Shown here: positions 56,050 through 64,000 of the stretch, piece after piece
Layout: every line of letters starts with the position of its first letter
How positions within the stretch are numbered: position 1 is the first letter of the stretch
NCBI RefSeq assembly: GCF_900156265.1
Contig: NZ_FTNE01000007.1
Location: 62,001-126,000 of the forward strand
Direction of reading: 5' to 3'
Source of the DNA: Acidiphilium rubrum
GTDB taxonomy: Bacteria > Pseudomonadota > Alphaproteobacteria > Acetobacterales > Acetobacteraceae
DNA: 64,000 nucleotides
Notes under the pieces: generated by a model
Seen by the model: only the letters and a program-made list of their open reading frames with translations
The model's database searches: none
What the model was told of the DNA's origin: nothing
Position numbers and translations under genes: made by a program

Positions 56050-58482
56050 ATGAACGAAATAATCTCGGTCCTGCTGCACGATGCCGCAACGGCGTATCGC
56101 GGCCTGGTGCGCCGGCCGTTCTTCGCCGTCGCAACCGTGGTGATGCTGGCGCTGGCGATCGGCGCGAACGCGATGGCGTTCGGTCTTGTCTACGATGTCT
56201 ATGTCGCCCCCCTGCCATATCACGATCCCGGCCGGCTCGTGGTGCTCCGCCATATGCGACCGCGGACCGGGCTGACCCAACCCCTGATCTCGCCGGACGA
56301 TTATGTCAGGCTCGCGCAATCCTTGAAGGGCATCCAGGATATCGGGCTCTATGTGCAGGGTGGTGAAGCGACGGCGATGATCGGCGGCGTCGCGCGCGGC
56401 GTCTCCTACGCGCAGGTCACGCCATCCTGGTTCCGCACGTTGGGATTGGTGCCGGCTCTGGGCGCGCTGCCGGGCCTCGACTCAGGCCAGAAGGGCGGCC
56501 CGCCGGAGGCGATGATATCCTATAAATTCTGGCAGGCGGCGTTCGGTGGCGCAGCCTCGGTGATCGGCCGCACGATCGATGTGGGCGCGGGCGCGAAGCG
56601 GATCGTCGGTGTGCTGCCGCGCGATTACGCGTTTGCCTTTCACAAGGATGTCCTCGAAGTCGTGGCGCTGCCCATGGCCCGGCCGATCATGCAGAATGTC
56701 AACGAGTTCGGCGTCGCCCGATTGGCGCCGGGGGTCACGTTGGCCGCGCTCGACCGGCAGATCGACGAGGCGAAACGCTTCGTGCTGGAATATCAGCATC
56801 AGAATACCGCCGCCTTCGCTGGCATGGATATTCTCGACGCACGCTTGCTACGGCCGGTGCTGATCGGGGGCGATAGCCTCGCTGTTCTGCCGCTCGTGCT
56901 GCAGGGCATGGCTCTGCTGCTGCTGGCCCTGGCGATTGCCAATGCCGCCAACCTCGCCTTGGTCCGCCAGCGCGGGCGGATCAAGGAATACCGCTTGCGC
57001 CGCGTCATCGGCGCCTCGCGCGCCGCCGTGATGCGCCTGCTCCTGCTCGAACAGGTGCCGATCGGCATTGCCGTCGCCGTGCTGGCGCTCGCCATCGGGT
57101 TCGTCGCCGAGCGCGGCGGCATCGCCCCATTAGGGGCTGCGATCGGGGTGACGCCGTTCCACTTCAGCTTCGGCTGGCCCGAGGTGCTGGCGGCACTCGC
57201 GCTCACCTTGATATCGGTCCTGGTGATCACTGCGATCCCGCTGGTACAGCTGTCGCGGCGGACGTCGGGGCAAACCATCGGCCGCGGCGGCACCGCGACC
57301 ATGGACCGCGGCACCAGGGGCGCGCAGCGGCTGATGGGGGTGGTGCAGGTGATGCTCGCCCTGGCTTTATTGATCGCGAGTTTCGCACTCGGCGGCAGCC
57401 TGTATGCCGCCCTGAGCCGCCCGCTCGGATTTCAGCCGGCGCACCGGCTGATCGCCTCGGTGCTGTTGCCGCAAACGGCGGCGAACACCGGCTCCCTCGC
57501 CGCGATCGAGGCGGGCGTGGCCAGACAGCCCGGCATCACCGCCGTCGGTGGCTTCGGCTTTGCCGCCTACCCGTTTTCGCAGGAGCATTATTACTCATTG
57601 ATGAGCAGCGATGACCCCCACGCACGCCGGTTCCATGCGAATATGGTGACGCCGGATCAGGGATATTTTCGCACCATGGGCATAGCATTGCGGGCAGGTC
57701 AGCGGATCACCACCACCGAGTATCGCAGCGGGGCGAGGGTGATGATCGTCGGCGCCGGTCTGGCACAACGCGTGTTCGGGACCGAGCGCGTGATCGGCAA
57801 AACCGTCGATTTATACGGGCTCGGCAAATATCGCATCGTCGGCGTGACCAATCCGGTGGTCTGGCGGGTAGCACCCTGGCACCAGATACCGGGGACGATC
57901 TATTTCCCGGTGGCGTCGGTGATATTTCCCGGCGCGACCCTGCAGGAAGTCCATCTGGTGGTGCGCTATCGGGGCAGCGTTCTGGCCGCCGAACAACGGG
58001 TCACGTCAGCGGTCGCAGCCACGGTACCCGGTGCGGTGGTCAGCCGGGTGCTGCCCTACCGGCGGCTGATCTTCATCGATACCGCGTTCCGCACCCTGGC
58101 GGCATGGCTCGCGGTGAGTTTCGCGCTCATCGCCCTGGTGGTGGCGGGGCTGGGCGTTTATGCGGTAAACGCCTTCGTCGCCCGCGCCCGGTTGCCGGAA
58201 TTCGGCATGCGGGCAATGCTGGGGGCAAGCCCGGCGCGGCTGCTGCGCCTCGCCTTGCGCGATGCGGCCTGGCTACTCGCGTTCGGTCTGGGGGGCGGTG
58301 CATTGGGTGGCTATCTGTTGATCCGGGCGATGTCGCCCTTGCTGTTCGAAATCGGGCGGATCGAACCCTTGGTGTTCATCACCGCGGTGATCGTGGTCAG
58401 CGCGATCGTGCTGGGCGCAGCGTGGAAGCCGGCCTCGCTTGCGGCCAACACGCCGGTCAAATCCATGCTGGACGCTTCGTGA
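56050..58482 (+). CDS. FtsX/MacB-type ABC permease, paralogue B
   Basis: An 810-residue paralogue of the preceding gene with the same order of helices and periplasmic domains (FFAVATVVMLALAIGANAMAFGLVYDV; LVLQGMALLLLALAIANAANLALVRQRGRIKEYRLRRVIGASRAAVMRLLLLEQ; VAGLGVYAVNAFVARARLPEFGMRAMLGASPARLLRLAL). The helices are strongly conserved and the periplasmic parts diverged, as expected for an A/B heterodimer driven by the single ATPase. ATG 56050 lies 4 bases after the stop of paralogue A; ATG 56035 is in frame. Confidence 0.92.
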   Translation: MNEIISVLLHDAATAYRGLVRRPFFAVATVVMLALAIGANAMAFGLVYDVYVAPLPYHDPGRLVVLRHMRPRTGLTQPLISPDDYVRLAQSLKGIQDIGLYVQGGEATAMIGGVARGVSYAQVTPSWFRTLGLVPALGALPGLDSGQKGGPPEAMISYKFWQAAFGGAASVIGRTIDVGAGAKRIVGVLPRDYAFAFHKDVLEVVALPMARPIMQNVNEFGVARLAPGVTLAALDRQIDEAKRFVLEYQHQNTAAFAGMDILDARLLRPVLIGGDSLAVLPLVLQGMALLLLALAIANAANLALVRQRGRIKEYRLRRVIGASRAAVMRLLLLEQVPIGIAVAVLALAIGFVAERGGIAPLGAAIGVTPFHFSFGWPEVLAALALTLISVLVITAIPLVQLSRRTSGQTIGRGGTATMDRGTRGAQRLMGVVQVMLALALLIASFALGGSLYAALSRPLGFQPAHRLIASVLLPQTAANTGSLAAIEAGVARQPGITAVGGFGFAAYPFSQEHYYSLMSSDDPHARRFHANMVTPDQGYFRTMGIALRAGQRITTTEYRSGARVMIVGAGLAQRVFGTERVIGKTVDLYGLGKYRIVGVTNPVVWRVAPWHQIPGTIYFPVASVIFPGATLQEVHLVVRYRGSVLAAEQRVTSAVAATVPGAVVSRVLPYRRLIFIDTAFRTLAAWLAVSFALIALVVAGLGVYAVNAFVARARLPEFGMRAMLGASPARLLRLALRDAAWLLAFGLGGGALGGYLLIRAMSPLLFEIGRIEPLVFITAVIVVSAIVLGAAWKPASLAANTPVKSMLDAS

Positions 58483-58530
58483 ACCGACAGTTTCTCATCG
58501 TGCGCGCCGCCCCGCCGCCGATCGCCAACC

Positions 58531-59868
58531 ATGGTTGAATCGGGCGGCACAATCCTGATCGCCGATGATCAGGCCGATATCCGCGAAGCCCTGGCCCTGG
58601 TGCTGCGCGCGGAAGGTTTCACCACCAAAGGCGCCGCGTCCCCCGCCGAGGCCGCCCTGCTGCTCGATGCCGGCGGCATCGATGCCCTGCTGCTCGACCT
58701 CAATTTCGCAACCGACACCACCTCCGGCGACGATGGCATGCGCCTGCTCGCCTCGGTCAAAACAATCCACCCCGACCTGCCGGTGGTGGTGCTGACCGGC
58801 TGGGGCTCGGTCGATCTCGCGGTGCGCGCGCTCCGCGCCGGTGCGGCCGATTTCCTCGAAAAACCCTGGGAAAACGCCCGCCTGATCACCGTGCTGCGCA
58901 GCCAGCTCGCCCTCGCGCGCGCCCGCAGCACCGCGGCCAGCCTCACCCACCCGACCGCCCAGGGCGATATCATCGCCACCTCCGCCGCGATGCGCGCGGT
59001 CCTCACCATGGTCGAAAAAATCGCCCCGGCCGATGTCTCGGTGCTGATCACCGGTGAAAGCGGCACCGGCAAGGGCCTCATCGCGCGCCACATCGCGGCC
59101 CTGTCGCATCGCCGCGACAAACCCTTCGTCACGCTCGATCTCGGCGCGGTGCCGGAAAGCCTGATCGAGTCTGAATTGTTCGGCCATACCCGCGGGGCCT
59201 TCACCGATGCGAAAACCGACCGGATCGGCCGGTTCGAAATCGCCAACGGCGGCGTCCTGTTCCTCGATGAAATCGGCAACGCCAGCCTCGCCACCCAGGC
59301 CCGCCTGCTGTCCGTGCTCGAAGATGGCATCATCACCCGGCTCGGCGAGGCGACACCCCGCCGGGTCGATGTCCGCGTCATCGCCGCCACCAACGCCGAT
59401 CTGCACCAGTTGATCGAGGCCGGCCGCTTCCGGCGCGACCTGCTGTTCCGCCTCAACACCGTCGAAATTGCCCTGCCGCCGCTCCGCGCACGGGGCGACG
59501 ATGTCTTTCTGCTTGCCGCCGACTGCCTCGCCGCCTCGGCGACCCGCCACGGCCGCACCGTCACCGGCTTCGCCCCGGATGCCCTGGCCGCGCTCTCGAA
59601 CCACCCCTGGCCGGGCAACGTGCGGGAATTATCCCACGTCGTCGAGCGCGCCGTATTGCTCGCCGACCACGATCTGATCGGGGCCGCGCATCTGCGCCTC
59701 GGCCCGGTCGCCGCAGCCCCGATCGAACACATGACGCTGGATCAAGCCGAGCGCTACCTGATCCAGCGCGCCATGGCCGAGGCGGGCGGCGATGCCGAAC
59801 GCGCGGCCCGACGCTTGGGCCTGTCGCGCAGCGCCTTCTACCGGCGCCTGTCGCAGCTGCGCACGTGA
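58531..59868 (+). CDS. NtrC-family sigma-54-dependent response regulator
   Basis: A 445-residue regulator with three domains. The receiver has Asp12/Asp13, phospho-acceptor Asp56 (LLLDLNFA) and a conserved Lys in FLEKPW. The AAA+ domain has Walker A GESGTGKG at about 174, the sigma-54 contact loop ELFGHTRGAFTDAKTDRIGRF (GAFTDA in place of GAFTGA) and Walker B VLFLDEIGN. The Fis-type helix-turn-helix is MAEAGGDAERAARRLGLSRSAFYRRLSQL. It lies in the efflux operon, is paired with the next kinase gene and is the likely activator of the sigma-54 promoter at 50178. Confidence 0.93.
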   Translation: MVESGGTILIADDQADIREALALVLRAEGFTTKGAASPAEAALLLDAGGIDALLLDLNFATDTTSGDDGMRLLASVKTIHPDLPVVVLTGWGSVDLAVRALRAGAADFLEKPWENARLITVLRSQLALARARSTAASLTHPTAQGDIIATSAAMRAVLTMVEKIAPADVSVLITGESGTGKGLIARHIAALSHRRDKPFVTLDLGAVPESLIESELFGHTRGAFTDAKTDRIGRFEIANGGVLFLDEIGNASLATQARLLSVLEDGIITRLGEATPRRVDVRVIAATNADLHQLIEAGRFRRDLLFRLNTVEIALPPLRARGDDVFLLAADCLAASATRHGRTVTGFAPDALAALSNHPWPGNVRELSHVVERAVLLADHDLIGAAHLRLGPVAAAPIEHMTLDQAERYLIQRAMAEAGGDAERAARRLGLSRSAFYRRLSQLRT

Positions 59869-61049
59869 TCGGCGTCGCAGCACTGATCAGCGGTGCCCTG
59901 ATGATTGGCACCGCCGGCGGCTATGCGCTGGCACGCCGCCGGGCGGACCGCGGCTACCGCCAGCTCGCCGCCCTGCTGCTCGGCCTGCGCGATGGCGACT
60001 ACACGCTCCGCGCCATCGCGGCGCGCGGTGCGCTCGGCGCGGCCTTCGCGGCCGTCAACGCGCTGGCCGATGCCCTGATGGGCACCCGCCGCGCCGGCAT
60101 CGAATCCGATGCGCTGCTCGGCAAGCTGCTCGGCGCGGTCGATCTCGCGATCATCGTGATCGGCCCGCGCGGCACCATCATCGGCGGCAACGACGCCGCG
60201 GGCACCCTGCTCGGCACTGATGCCGAATTCCTGACCGGCCTGCACCCCGAACCGCTCGGCATCGCGCCATGGCTCGACCCCAACGGCCCCACCCGGTTCG
60301 ACACCGCTCTGCCCGGCGGCACCGGCCCGTGGCACGTCCGGCGCGTCCGCTTCCGGCGCGGCGGGCGCGATCATCTGGTGCTGGTCGCGAGCGATCTGTC
60401 ACGTGCCCTGCGCGATGAGGAACGCCGGGTCTGGCGCGGCCTGATCCGCGTGCTCAGCCACGAAACCGGCAATTCGCTCGGCCCGATCCAGGCGACCGCC
60501 GAAGCCCTGCAACGCCACGCGGCCGATCCGCGCCAGATGCGCGACGGCCTCGCCTTGATCGAGCGCCGCACCCGTAGCCTGGCCGGCTTCATCCGCCGCT
60601 ACGCCGACCTTGCCCGCCTGCCGCCGCCGATGCCCGAACCCGCCGCACTCGGCCCGCTGCTGCACCGCATCGCCGCTCTCGAAACCCGCGTGCCGATCCG
60701 CACCGCCATCGGCCCTACGAACGAGACCATGCTCGATCCCGCGCAGATCGAACAGGCGCTGATCAACCTGATCCGCAACGCCGCCGATGCCGCGCTCGAA
60801 GCCGGCGGCGCGGTCGACATCACGCTCGAAATCGCCGCCCCGCACATCCGCATCGCGATCATCGACGAGGGCAGGGGCCTGCCGCAGACCGAAAACCTGT
60901 TCGTCCCCGGCTTCACCACCAAACCCGGCGGCAGCGGCATCGGCCTCGTCCTCGCCCGCGAAATCATCGAAGCCCACGGCGGCACGCTGCATCTATCCAA
61001 CCGCCCCGATCGACCCGGCGCCCAGGCCCTGATCACGCTGCCCGGCTGA
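59865..61049 (+). CDS. Sensor histidine kinase
   Basis: A 394-residue kinase beginning at GTG 59865, which overlaps the regulator stop (GTGA). One N-terminal helix (GVAALISGALMIGTAGGYALA) has no sizeable periplasmic loop, so the signal is probably sensed in the membrane or cytoplasm. A PAS-like stretch follows (AIIVIGPRGTIIGGNDAAGTLLG), then His199 in VLSHETGNSLGPIQATAEAL. The ATPase boxes are LINLIRNAADA (N), DEGRGLP (G1) and FTTKPGGSGIGLVLAREIIEAHGG (F/G2). An NtrB/NtrY-like partner for the adjacent NtrC-type regulator. Confidence 0.92.
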   Translation: MIGVAALISGALMIGTAGGYALARRRADRGYRQLAALLLGLRDGDYTLRAIAARGALGAAFAAVNALADALMGTRRAGIESDALLGKLLGAVDLAIIVIGPRGTIIGGNDAAGTLLGTDAEFLTGLHPEPLGIAPWLDPNGPTRFDTALPGGTGPWHVRRVRFRRGGRDHLVLVASDLSRALRDEERRVWRGLIRVLSHETGNSLGPIQATAEALQRHAADPRQMRDGLALIERRTRSLAGFIRRYADLARLPPPMPEPAALGPLLHRIAALETRVPIRTAIGPTNETMLDPAQIEQALINLIRNAADAALEAGGAVDITLEIAAPHIRIAIIDEGRGLPQTENLFVPGFTTKPGGSGIGLVLAREIIEAHGGTLHLSNRPDRPGAQALITLPG

Positions 61050-61143
61050 CGCAGCGCGCCACCCGCTTGATCTCGATCAACGACAACCCAGCCCGCCCCG
61101 CGCATCCTGCCCGCCAATCAACCACCCCCGAAAAGGACGTGCC

Positions 61144-61485
61144 ATGATCGAAGACTGGGCAAAAATCATCACCGCGATGGACGGCGGCGTGCGCGACCTG
61201 CGCGAAGCCAACCCCGATGTCATGAAAGCCTTCGGCGCCATCGCCAAGGCCGCCCACGGCGGCACCGCGCTCGATGCCAAGACCAAGGAACTCATCGCCC
61301 TGGCCATCGGCGTCGCCACCCGCTGCCAGCCCTGCATCGCCTATCACGCCCGCGATGCCGCGCGCGCCGGTGCCACCCGCGCCGAAATCGCCGAAACACT
61401 CGGCGTCGCCATCTACATGGGGGCCGGCCCGTCCGCGATGTACGCCGCCGAGGCGCTGGAATCCTTCGATCAATCGGCCCCATGA
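61144..61485 (+). CDS. Carboxymuconolactone decarboxylase / AhpD-like protein
   Basis: A 113-residue protein. The CxxC site lies in RCQPCIAYHARDAARAGATRAEIAET, the AhpD-core signature of peroxidase-like thiol proteins. This short form usually acts as an alkylhydroperoxidase-like enzyme rather than a true decarboxylase. AAAAGGAC precedes ATG 61144. It lies 94 bases after the kinase gene and may be transcribed separately. Confidence 0.9.
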   Translation: MIEDWAKIITAMDGGVRDLREANPDVMKAFGAIAKAAHGGTALDAKTKELIALAIGVATRCQPCIAYHARDAARAGATRAEIAETLGVAIYMGAGPSAMYAAEALESFDQSAP

Positions 61486-61588
61486 ACCAGTAACGCGCAA
61501 CGCTCTCCACTTGGGGGTGGCTCGACCAACGACGAACGCGGGCCTATGAATCCGCCCGATCGTCCCGCCCCCAACGGAGAGCAAGATT

Positions 61589-62887
61589 TTGAACGCTTCT
61601 GCTGTATTTGCACGCCTCGTCGCCGTCGTCGGTGAGGTCACCTTGCGCGTGCGCCGCGCGAGCGACGGTTCCCACGCACCCGCCTGGGGCACCGCGCCGG
61701 CGATTCCGCTCGCCAAACCGCAAGGCCGCCTGCCCACGCTCAAAATGCCCACCGCGCGCGGCTGGTCGGATGGCCGAACGCCGCTCGCCGCCCCCGGCCT
61801 GCGCGTCAACGCCTTCGCGACCGGCCTGCGCCATCCGCGCTGGATTCAGGTGCTGCCGAACGGCGATGTGCTGGTCGCCGAAGCGATCAGCGTCGCCGGC
61901 AAGATCACAAGCGCGTTCGACTACGCCATGTTCAGCACCATGCAGCGCGCCGCCGCGGTCGGCATCAGCCCCAACCGCATCACCCTGCTGCGCGATGCCG
62001 ATGGCGATGGCGTCGCCGAAATCCGCGAAATCTTCCTCGAAGGTCTCAACCAGCCGTTCGGCATGGCGCTGGTGGGTGACACGTTCTACGTCGGCAATAC
62101 CGATGGCGTGGTGGCGTTCCCCTATGTGCCCGGTGCCACGCGCATCACCGCACCAGGGCGCAAGCTCAACAGTTTCAACGGCGGCGGCCACTGGACGCGC
62201 AGCCTCCTGCCGAGCCCGGATGGCACCAAATTATACATCGGCGTCGGCTCGCTCACCAACATCGCCGACGAAGGCATGGCGGTCGAAGCCGGGCGCGCCG
62301 CCATCCACGAACTCGACCTCAAGACCGAACAGACCCGCATCTTCGCCGCCGGTCTGCGCAACCCGGTCGGCATGGCCTGGGAACCGCACACCGAAACACT
62401 CTGGACTGTGGTGAACGAGCGCGACGGTCTGGGCGATGAAACCCCGCCCGACTATCTCACATCGGTCCGCGAAGGCGGCTTCTACGGCTGGCCCTATTGC
62501 TACTGGGGCCAGACGGTCGACGACCGCGTCCCCCAGGACACTGCCCTCGTCGCCACCGCCGTCACCCCCGACTACGCGCTCGGCGGCCACACCGCCTCGC
62601 TCGGCCTGTGCTGGATGAAGGCGGGTGCGCTGCCCGGCTTTCCCGCCGGCATGGCGATCGGCCAGCACGGCTCATGGAACCGCAGCACGCTGAGCGGCTA
62701 CAAGGTCGTGTTCGTACCCTTCGAAGGCGGCCGCCCGTCCGGCCCGCCGCGCGATATCCTGTCAGGCTTCCTGGCACCGGACGAACGCGAATCCTACGGC
62801 CGCCCGGTCGGCGTCACCCCCGGCCCGGACGGCGCGCTGCTGGTGGCCGATGACGTGGGCGATGTCATCTGGCGCGTGACCGGCTGA
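61589..62887 (+). CDS. L-sorbosone dehydrogenase-family / PQQ-type sugar dehydrogenase
   Basis: A 432-residue beta-propeller protein of the glucose/sorbosone dehydrogenase family. Blade motifs include ATGLRHPRWIQVLPNGDVLVAEA, LPSPDGTKLYIGVGSLTN, AAGLRNPVGMAWEPHTETLWTVVNERDGLGDETPPDYLTSVREGGFYGWPYCYWG and GPDGALLVADDVGDVIWRV. Family members oxidise aldoses or sorbosone, some with PQQ. The start is TTG 61589 with GGAGAG upstream; no classical signal peptide is evident, so the location is uncertain. Confidence 0.87.
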   Translation: MNASAVFARLVAVVGEVTLRVRRASDGSHAPAWGTAPAIPLAKPQGRLPTLKMPTARGWSDGRTPLAAPGLRVNAFATGLRHPRWIQVLPNGDVLVAEAISVAGKITSAFDYAMFSTMQRAAAVGISPNRITLLRDADGDGVAEIREIFLEGLNQPFGMALVGDTFYVGNTDGVVAFPYVPGATRITAPGRKLNSFNGGGHWTRSLLPSPDGTKLYIGVGSLTNIADEGMAVEAGRAAIHELDLKTEQTRIFAAGLRNPVGMAWEPHTETLWTVVNERDGLGDETPPDYLTSVREGGFYGWPYCYWGQTVDDRVPQDTALVATAVTPDYALGGHTASLGLCWMKAGALPGFPAGMAIGQHGSWNRSTLSGYKVVFVPFEGGRPSGPPRDILSGFLAPDERESYGRPVGVTPGPDGALLVADDVGDVIWRVTG

Positions 62888-62964
62888 GAGCCTCACCGAC
62901 CTGACGCTACCCCTGCCGCTCACCCCTCGACCATCCTCCCCCAACCACCACGGAAACGCCCAAA

Positions 62965-63297
62965 ATGATCCACGAACTCCGCCTCTATCGCTGCATGCCG
63001 GGCCGCCTGCCGGACCTGCTCACCCGGTTCGAGACCATCACCCTGCCGATCTGGCGCAAGCACGGCATCCGCCAGACCGGGTTCTGGACCACGGTGATCG
63101 GCGATTCCAATCTCGACCTGACCTATCTGCTCGAATGGGACTCCCTCGCCGAGCGCGAGACCAAATGGCTCGCCTTCCAGACCGATCCGGAATGGATCAC
63201 CAAGCGCGCCGAAACCGAGCAGAACGGCCAGATCGTCGCCAACGTCACCAACCAGATCCTGCTGCCGACCCGCTTTTCCGCCATCGGCAATCCCTGA
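62965..63297 (+). CDS. NIPSNAP-family protein
   Basis: A 110-residue ferredoxin-like-fold protein: MIHELRLYRCMPGRLPDLLTRFETITLPIWRKHGIRQTGFWTTVIG and YLLEWDSLAERETKWLAFQTDPEW are the two conserved halves of NIPSNAP domains. Such small proteins often accompany catabolic dehydrogenases. Its stop overlaps the next start by one base (TGATG). Exact role unknown. Confidence 0.88.
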   Translation: MIHELRLYRCMPGRLPDLLTRFETITLPIWRKHGIRQTGFWTTVIGDSNLDLTYLLEWDSLAERETKWLAFQTDPEWITKRAETEQNGQIVANVTNQILLPTRFSAIGNP

Positions 63298-64000
63298 TGC
63301 GCCGCATCGACCCCGCCCGCCTGCGCGCCGCGACCGAACGCATCGTCGCCGCCATGGGCAGCGATCCCGCCGAAACCCGCCTGATCGCCGATCACCTGGT
63401 CCGCGCCAACCTCGCCGGGCACGACAGCCACGGCGTCGGCATGCTGCCCGCCTATGTGCGGATGCTGCGTGAAGGCAAACTCATCCCCAACCAATCCCTC
63501 GCCACCATCACCGATGCCGGCGCCATCCTGGTGTTCGATGCCAAACGCGGCTTCGGCGCGCATATGGCGCATGAAGCGGTCGCACGCGCCATCGTCCGCG
63601 CGCGCGAGATCGGCGCCGTCACCCTCAGCCTGCGCAACAGCGCCCATATCGGCCGCATCGGCACCTATGGCGAACAGGCCGCCACCGCCGGCATGGGCTT
63701 CATCGCCTATGTCAACGTCGCCGACCATCACCCGATTTCGGCCCCGTTCGGCTGCGGCGAACCCCGCCTCGGCACCAACCCCTTCGTCACCGCGGTGCCC
63801 GCGCCGGGCGGTGCCGTGGTGCTCGACATGGCGACCACCACAATCGCCCACGGCAAGGCCCGCATCGCCCGCAACAAGGGCGAACCGGTCGCCGAAGGCT
63901 GCCTGATCGATGCCGCGGGCCAACCCACCACCGATCCGGTTCCCCTGGTCGATCACAACGTGGGCGCCTTGCAAACCTTCGGCCTGCACAAAGGCTCCGG
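63297..64000 (+). CDS. Malate/L-lactate dehydrogenase family oxidoreductase, N-terminal part
   Basis: The first 234 codons of a NAD(P)-dependent dehydrogenase of the Ldh_2 (malate/sulfolactate/ureidoglycolate) family; the frame is open at the right edge. Conserved stretches are ANLAGHDSHGVGMLPAYVRMLREGK, LRNSAHIGRIGTYGEQAA, FGCGEPRLGTNPFVTAVP and VVLDMATTTIAHGKARIA. Translationally coupled to the NIPSNAP gene. Substrate not predictable within the family. Confidence 0.9.
   Translation, partial: MRRIDPARLRAATERIVAAMGSDPAETRLIADHLVRANLAGHDSHGVGMLPAYVRMLREGKLIPNQSLATITDAGAILVFDAKRGFGAHMAHEAVARAIVRAREIGAVTLSLRNSAHIGRIGTYGEQAATAGMGFIAYVNVADHHPISAPFGCGEPRLGTNPFVTAVPAPGGAVVLDMATTTIAHGKARIARNKGEPVAEGCLIDAAGQPTTDPVPLVDHNVGALQTFGLHKGS

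Noticed and set aside
58531-61049. The regulator/kinase pair as the PEP-CTERM-specific PrsR/PrsK
   Set aside because: The kinase has a single N-terminal helix and a PAS-like stretch, and the genes are embedded in the efflux operon. The TGT-N11-ACA motif of the PEP-CTERM genes is not found before the efflux operon.

Overview
The window is high-GC DNA that reads as chromosome of an alphaproteobacterium, most likely of the family Acetobacteraceae (Acidiphilium/Rhodopila-like). This is an inference from several things: the GC-rich codon use, the fabD-fabG-acpP-fabF-mltG order, PEP-CTERM proteins, a fused NitT/TauT-type ABC permease, and a dispersed A/T-rich hairpin repeat that I associate with that family. 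No rRNA, tRNA, CRISPR array, phage or plasmid backbone was seen.

Layout. (1) 1-7.1 kb is a reductive pyrimidine catabolism locus. A RutR-like TetR regulator, dihydropyrimidinase and an MFS carrier run leftward; preT, preA and an NCS1 permease run rightward. A phased operator-like repeat lies between the two arms. (2) 7.3-9.1 kb holds a DUF3311 protein and a sodium:solute symporter, followed by a long inverted repeat. (3) 9.4-19.7 kb holds a TetA-like efflux pump, a sulfotransferase-like protein, a DODA-type dioxygenase, class II fumarase, DUF427, a chemoreceptor and a two-gene ABC importer without a binding protein. (4) 19.9-24.6 kb holds dnaN and recF, a zinc alcohol dehydrogenase, a stress-type membrane protein and a triple-BON protein. 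(5) 24.8-27.5 kb holds a cyclase-family hydrolase and an acyl-CoA ligase.

(6) 27.5-32.4 kb is the most accessory part. It has a REP-associated tyrosine transposase (RAYT) flanked by inverted REP palindromes, an internally deleted derivative and further remnants. Next to them are three glycine-rich PEP-CTERM genes, one of them frameshifted. Two of the three are preceded by sequences that fit sigma-54 -24/-12 promoters, each with a shared TGT-N11-ACA upstream motif at the same distance.

(7) 33.0-37.3 kb is the fatty-acid synthesis cluster (fabD, fabG, acpP, fabF) with mltG. (8) 37.5-45.5 kb is an exopolysaccharide locus: export lipoprotein, divergent Wzc-like autokinase, polytopic membrane protein, glycosyltransferase, acyltransferase and outer-membrane barrel protein. 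(9) 45.6-50.0 kb is a methylcrotonyl-CoA carboxylase operon with an enoyl-CoA hydratase between the two subunits (leucine degradation).

(10) 50.2-61.0 kb is a tightly packed operon of adaptor, TolC-like channel, MacB-like ATPase, two paralogous FtsX-type permeases, an NtrC-family response regulator and its histidine kinase. A near-consensus sigma-54 promoter sits directly in front of it. This looks like a self-regulated efflux or export system whose substrate is unknown. (11) 61.1-64 kb holds an AhpD-like protein, a sorbosone-dehydrogenase-family protein, a NIPSNAP protein and the start of a malate/L-lactate dehydrogenase.

Two themes link distant parts. Sigma-54 control appears at both the PEP-CTERM genes and the efflux operon, and the only sigma-54 activator visible is the one inside the efflux operon. 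Non-coding repeats (REP palindromes and the A/T hairpin) sit in many gene borders, and one hairpin copy has become part of a coding region.
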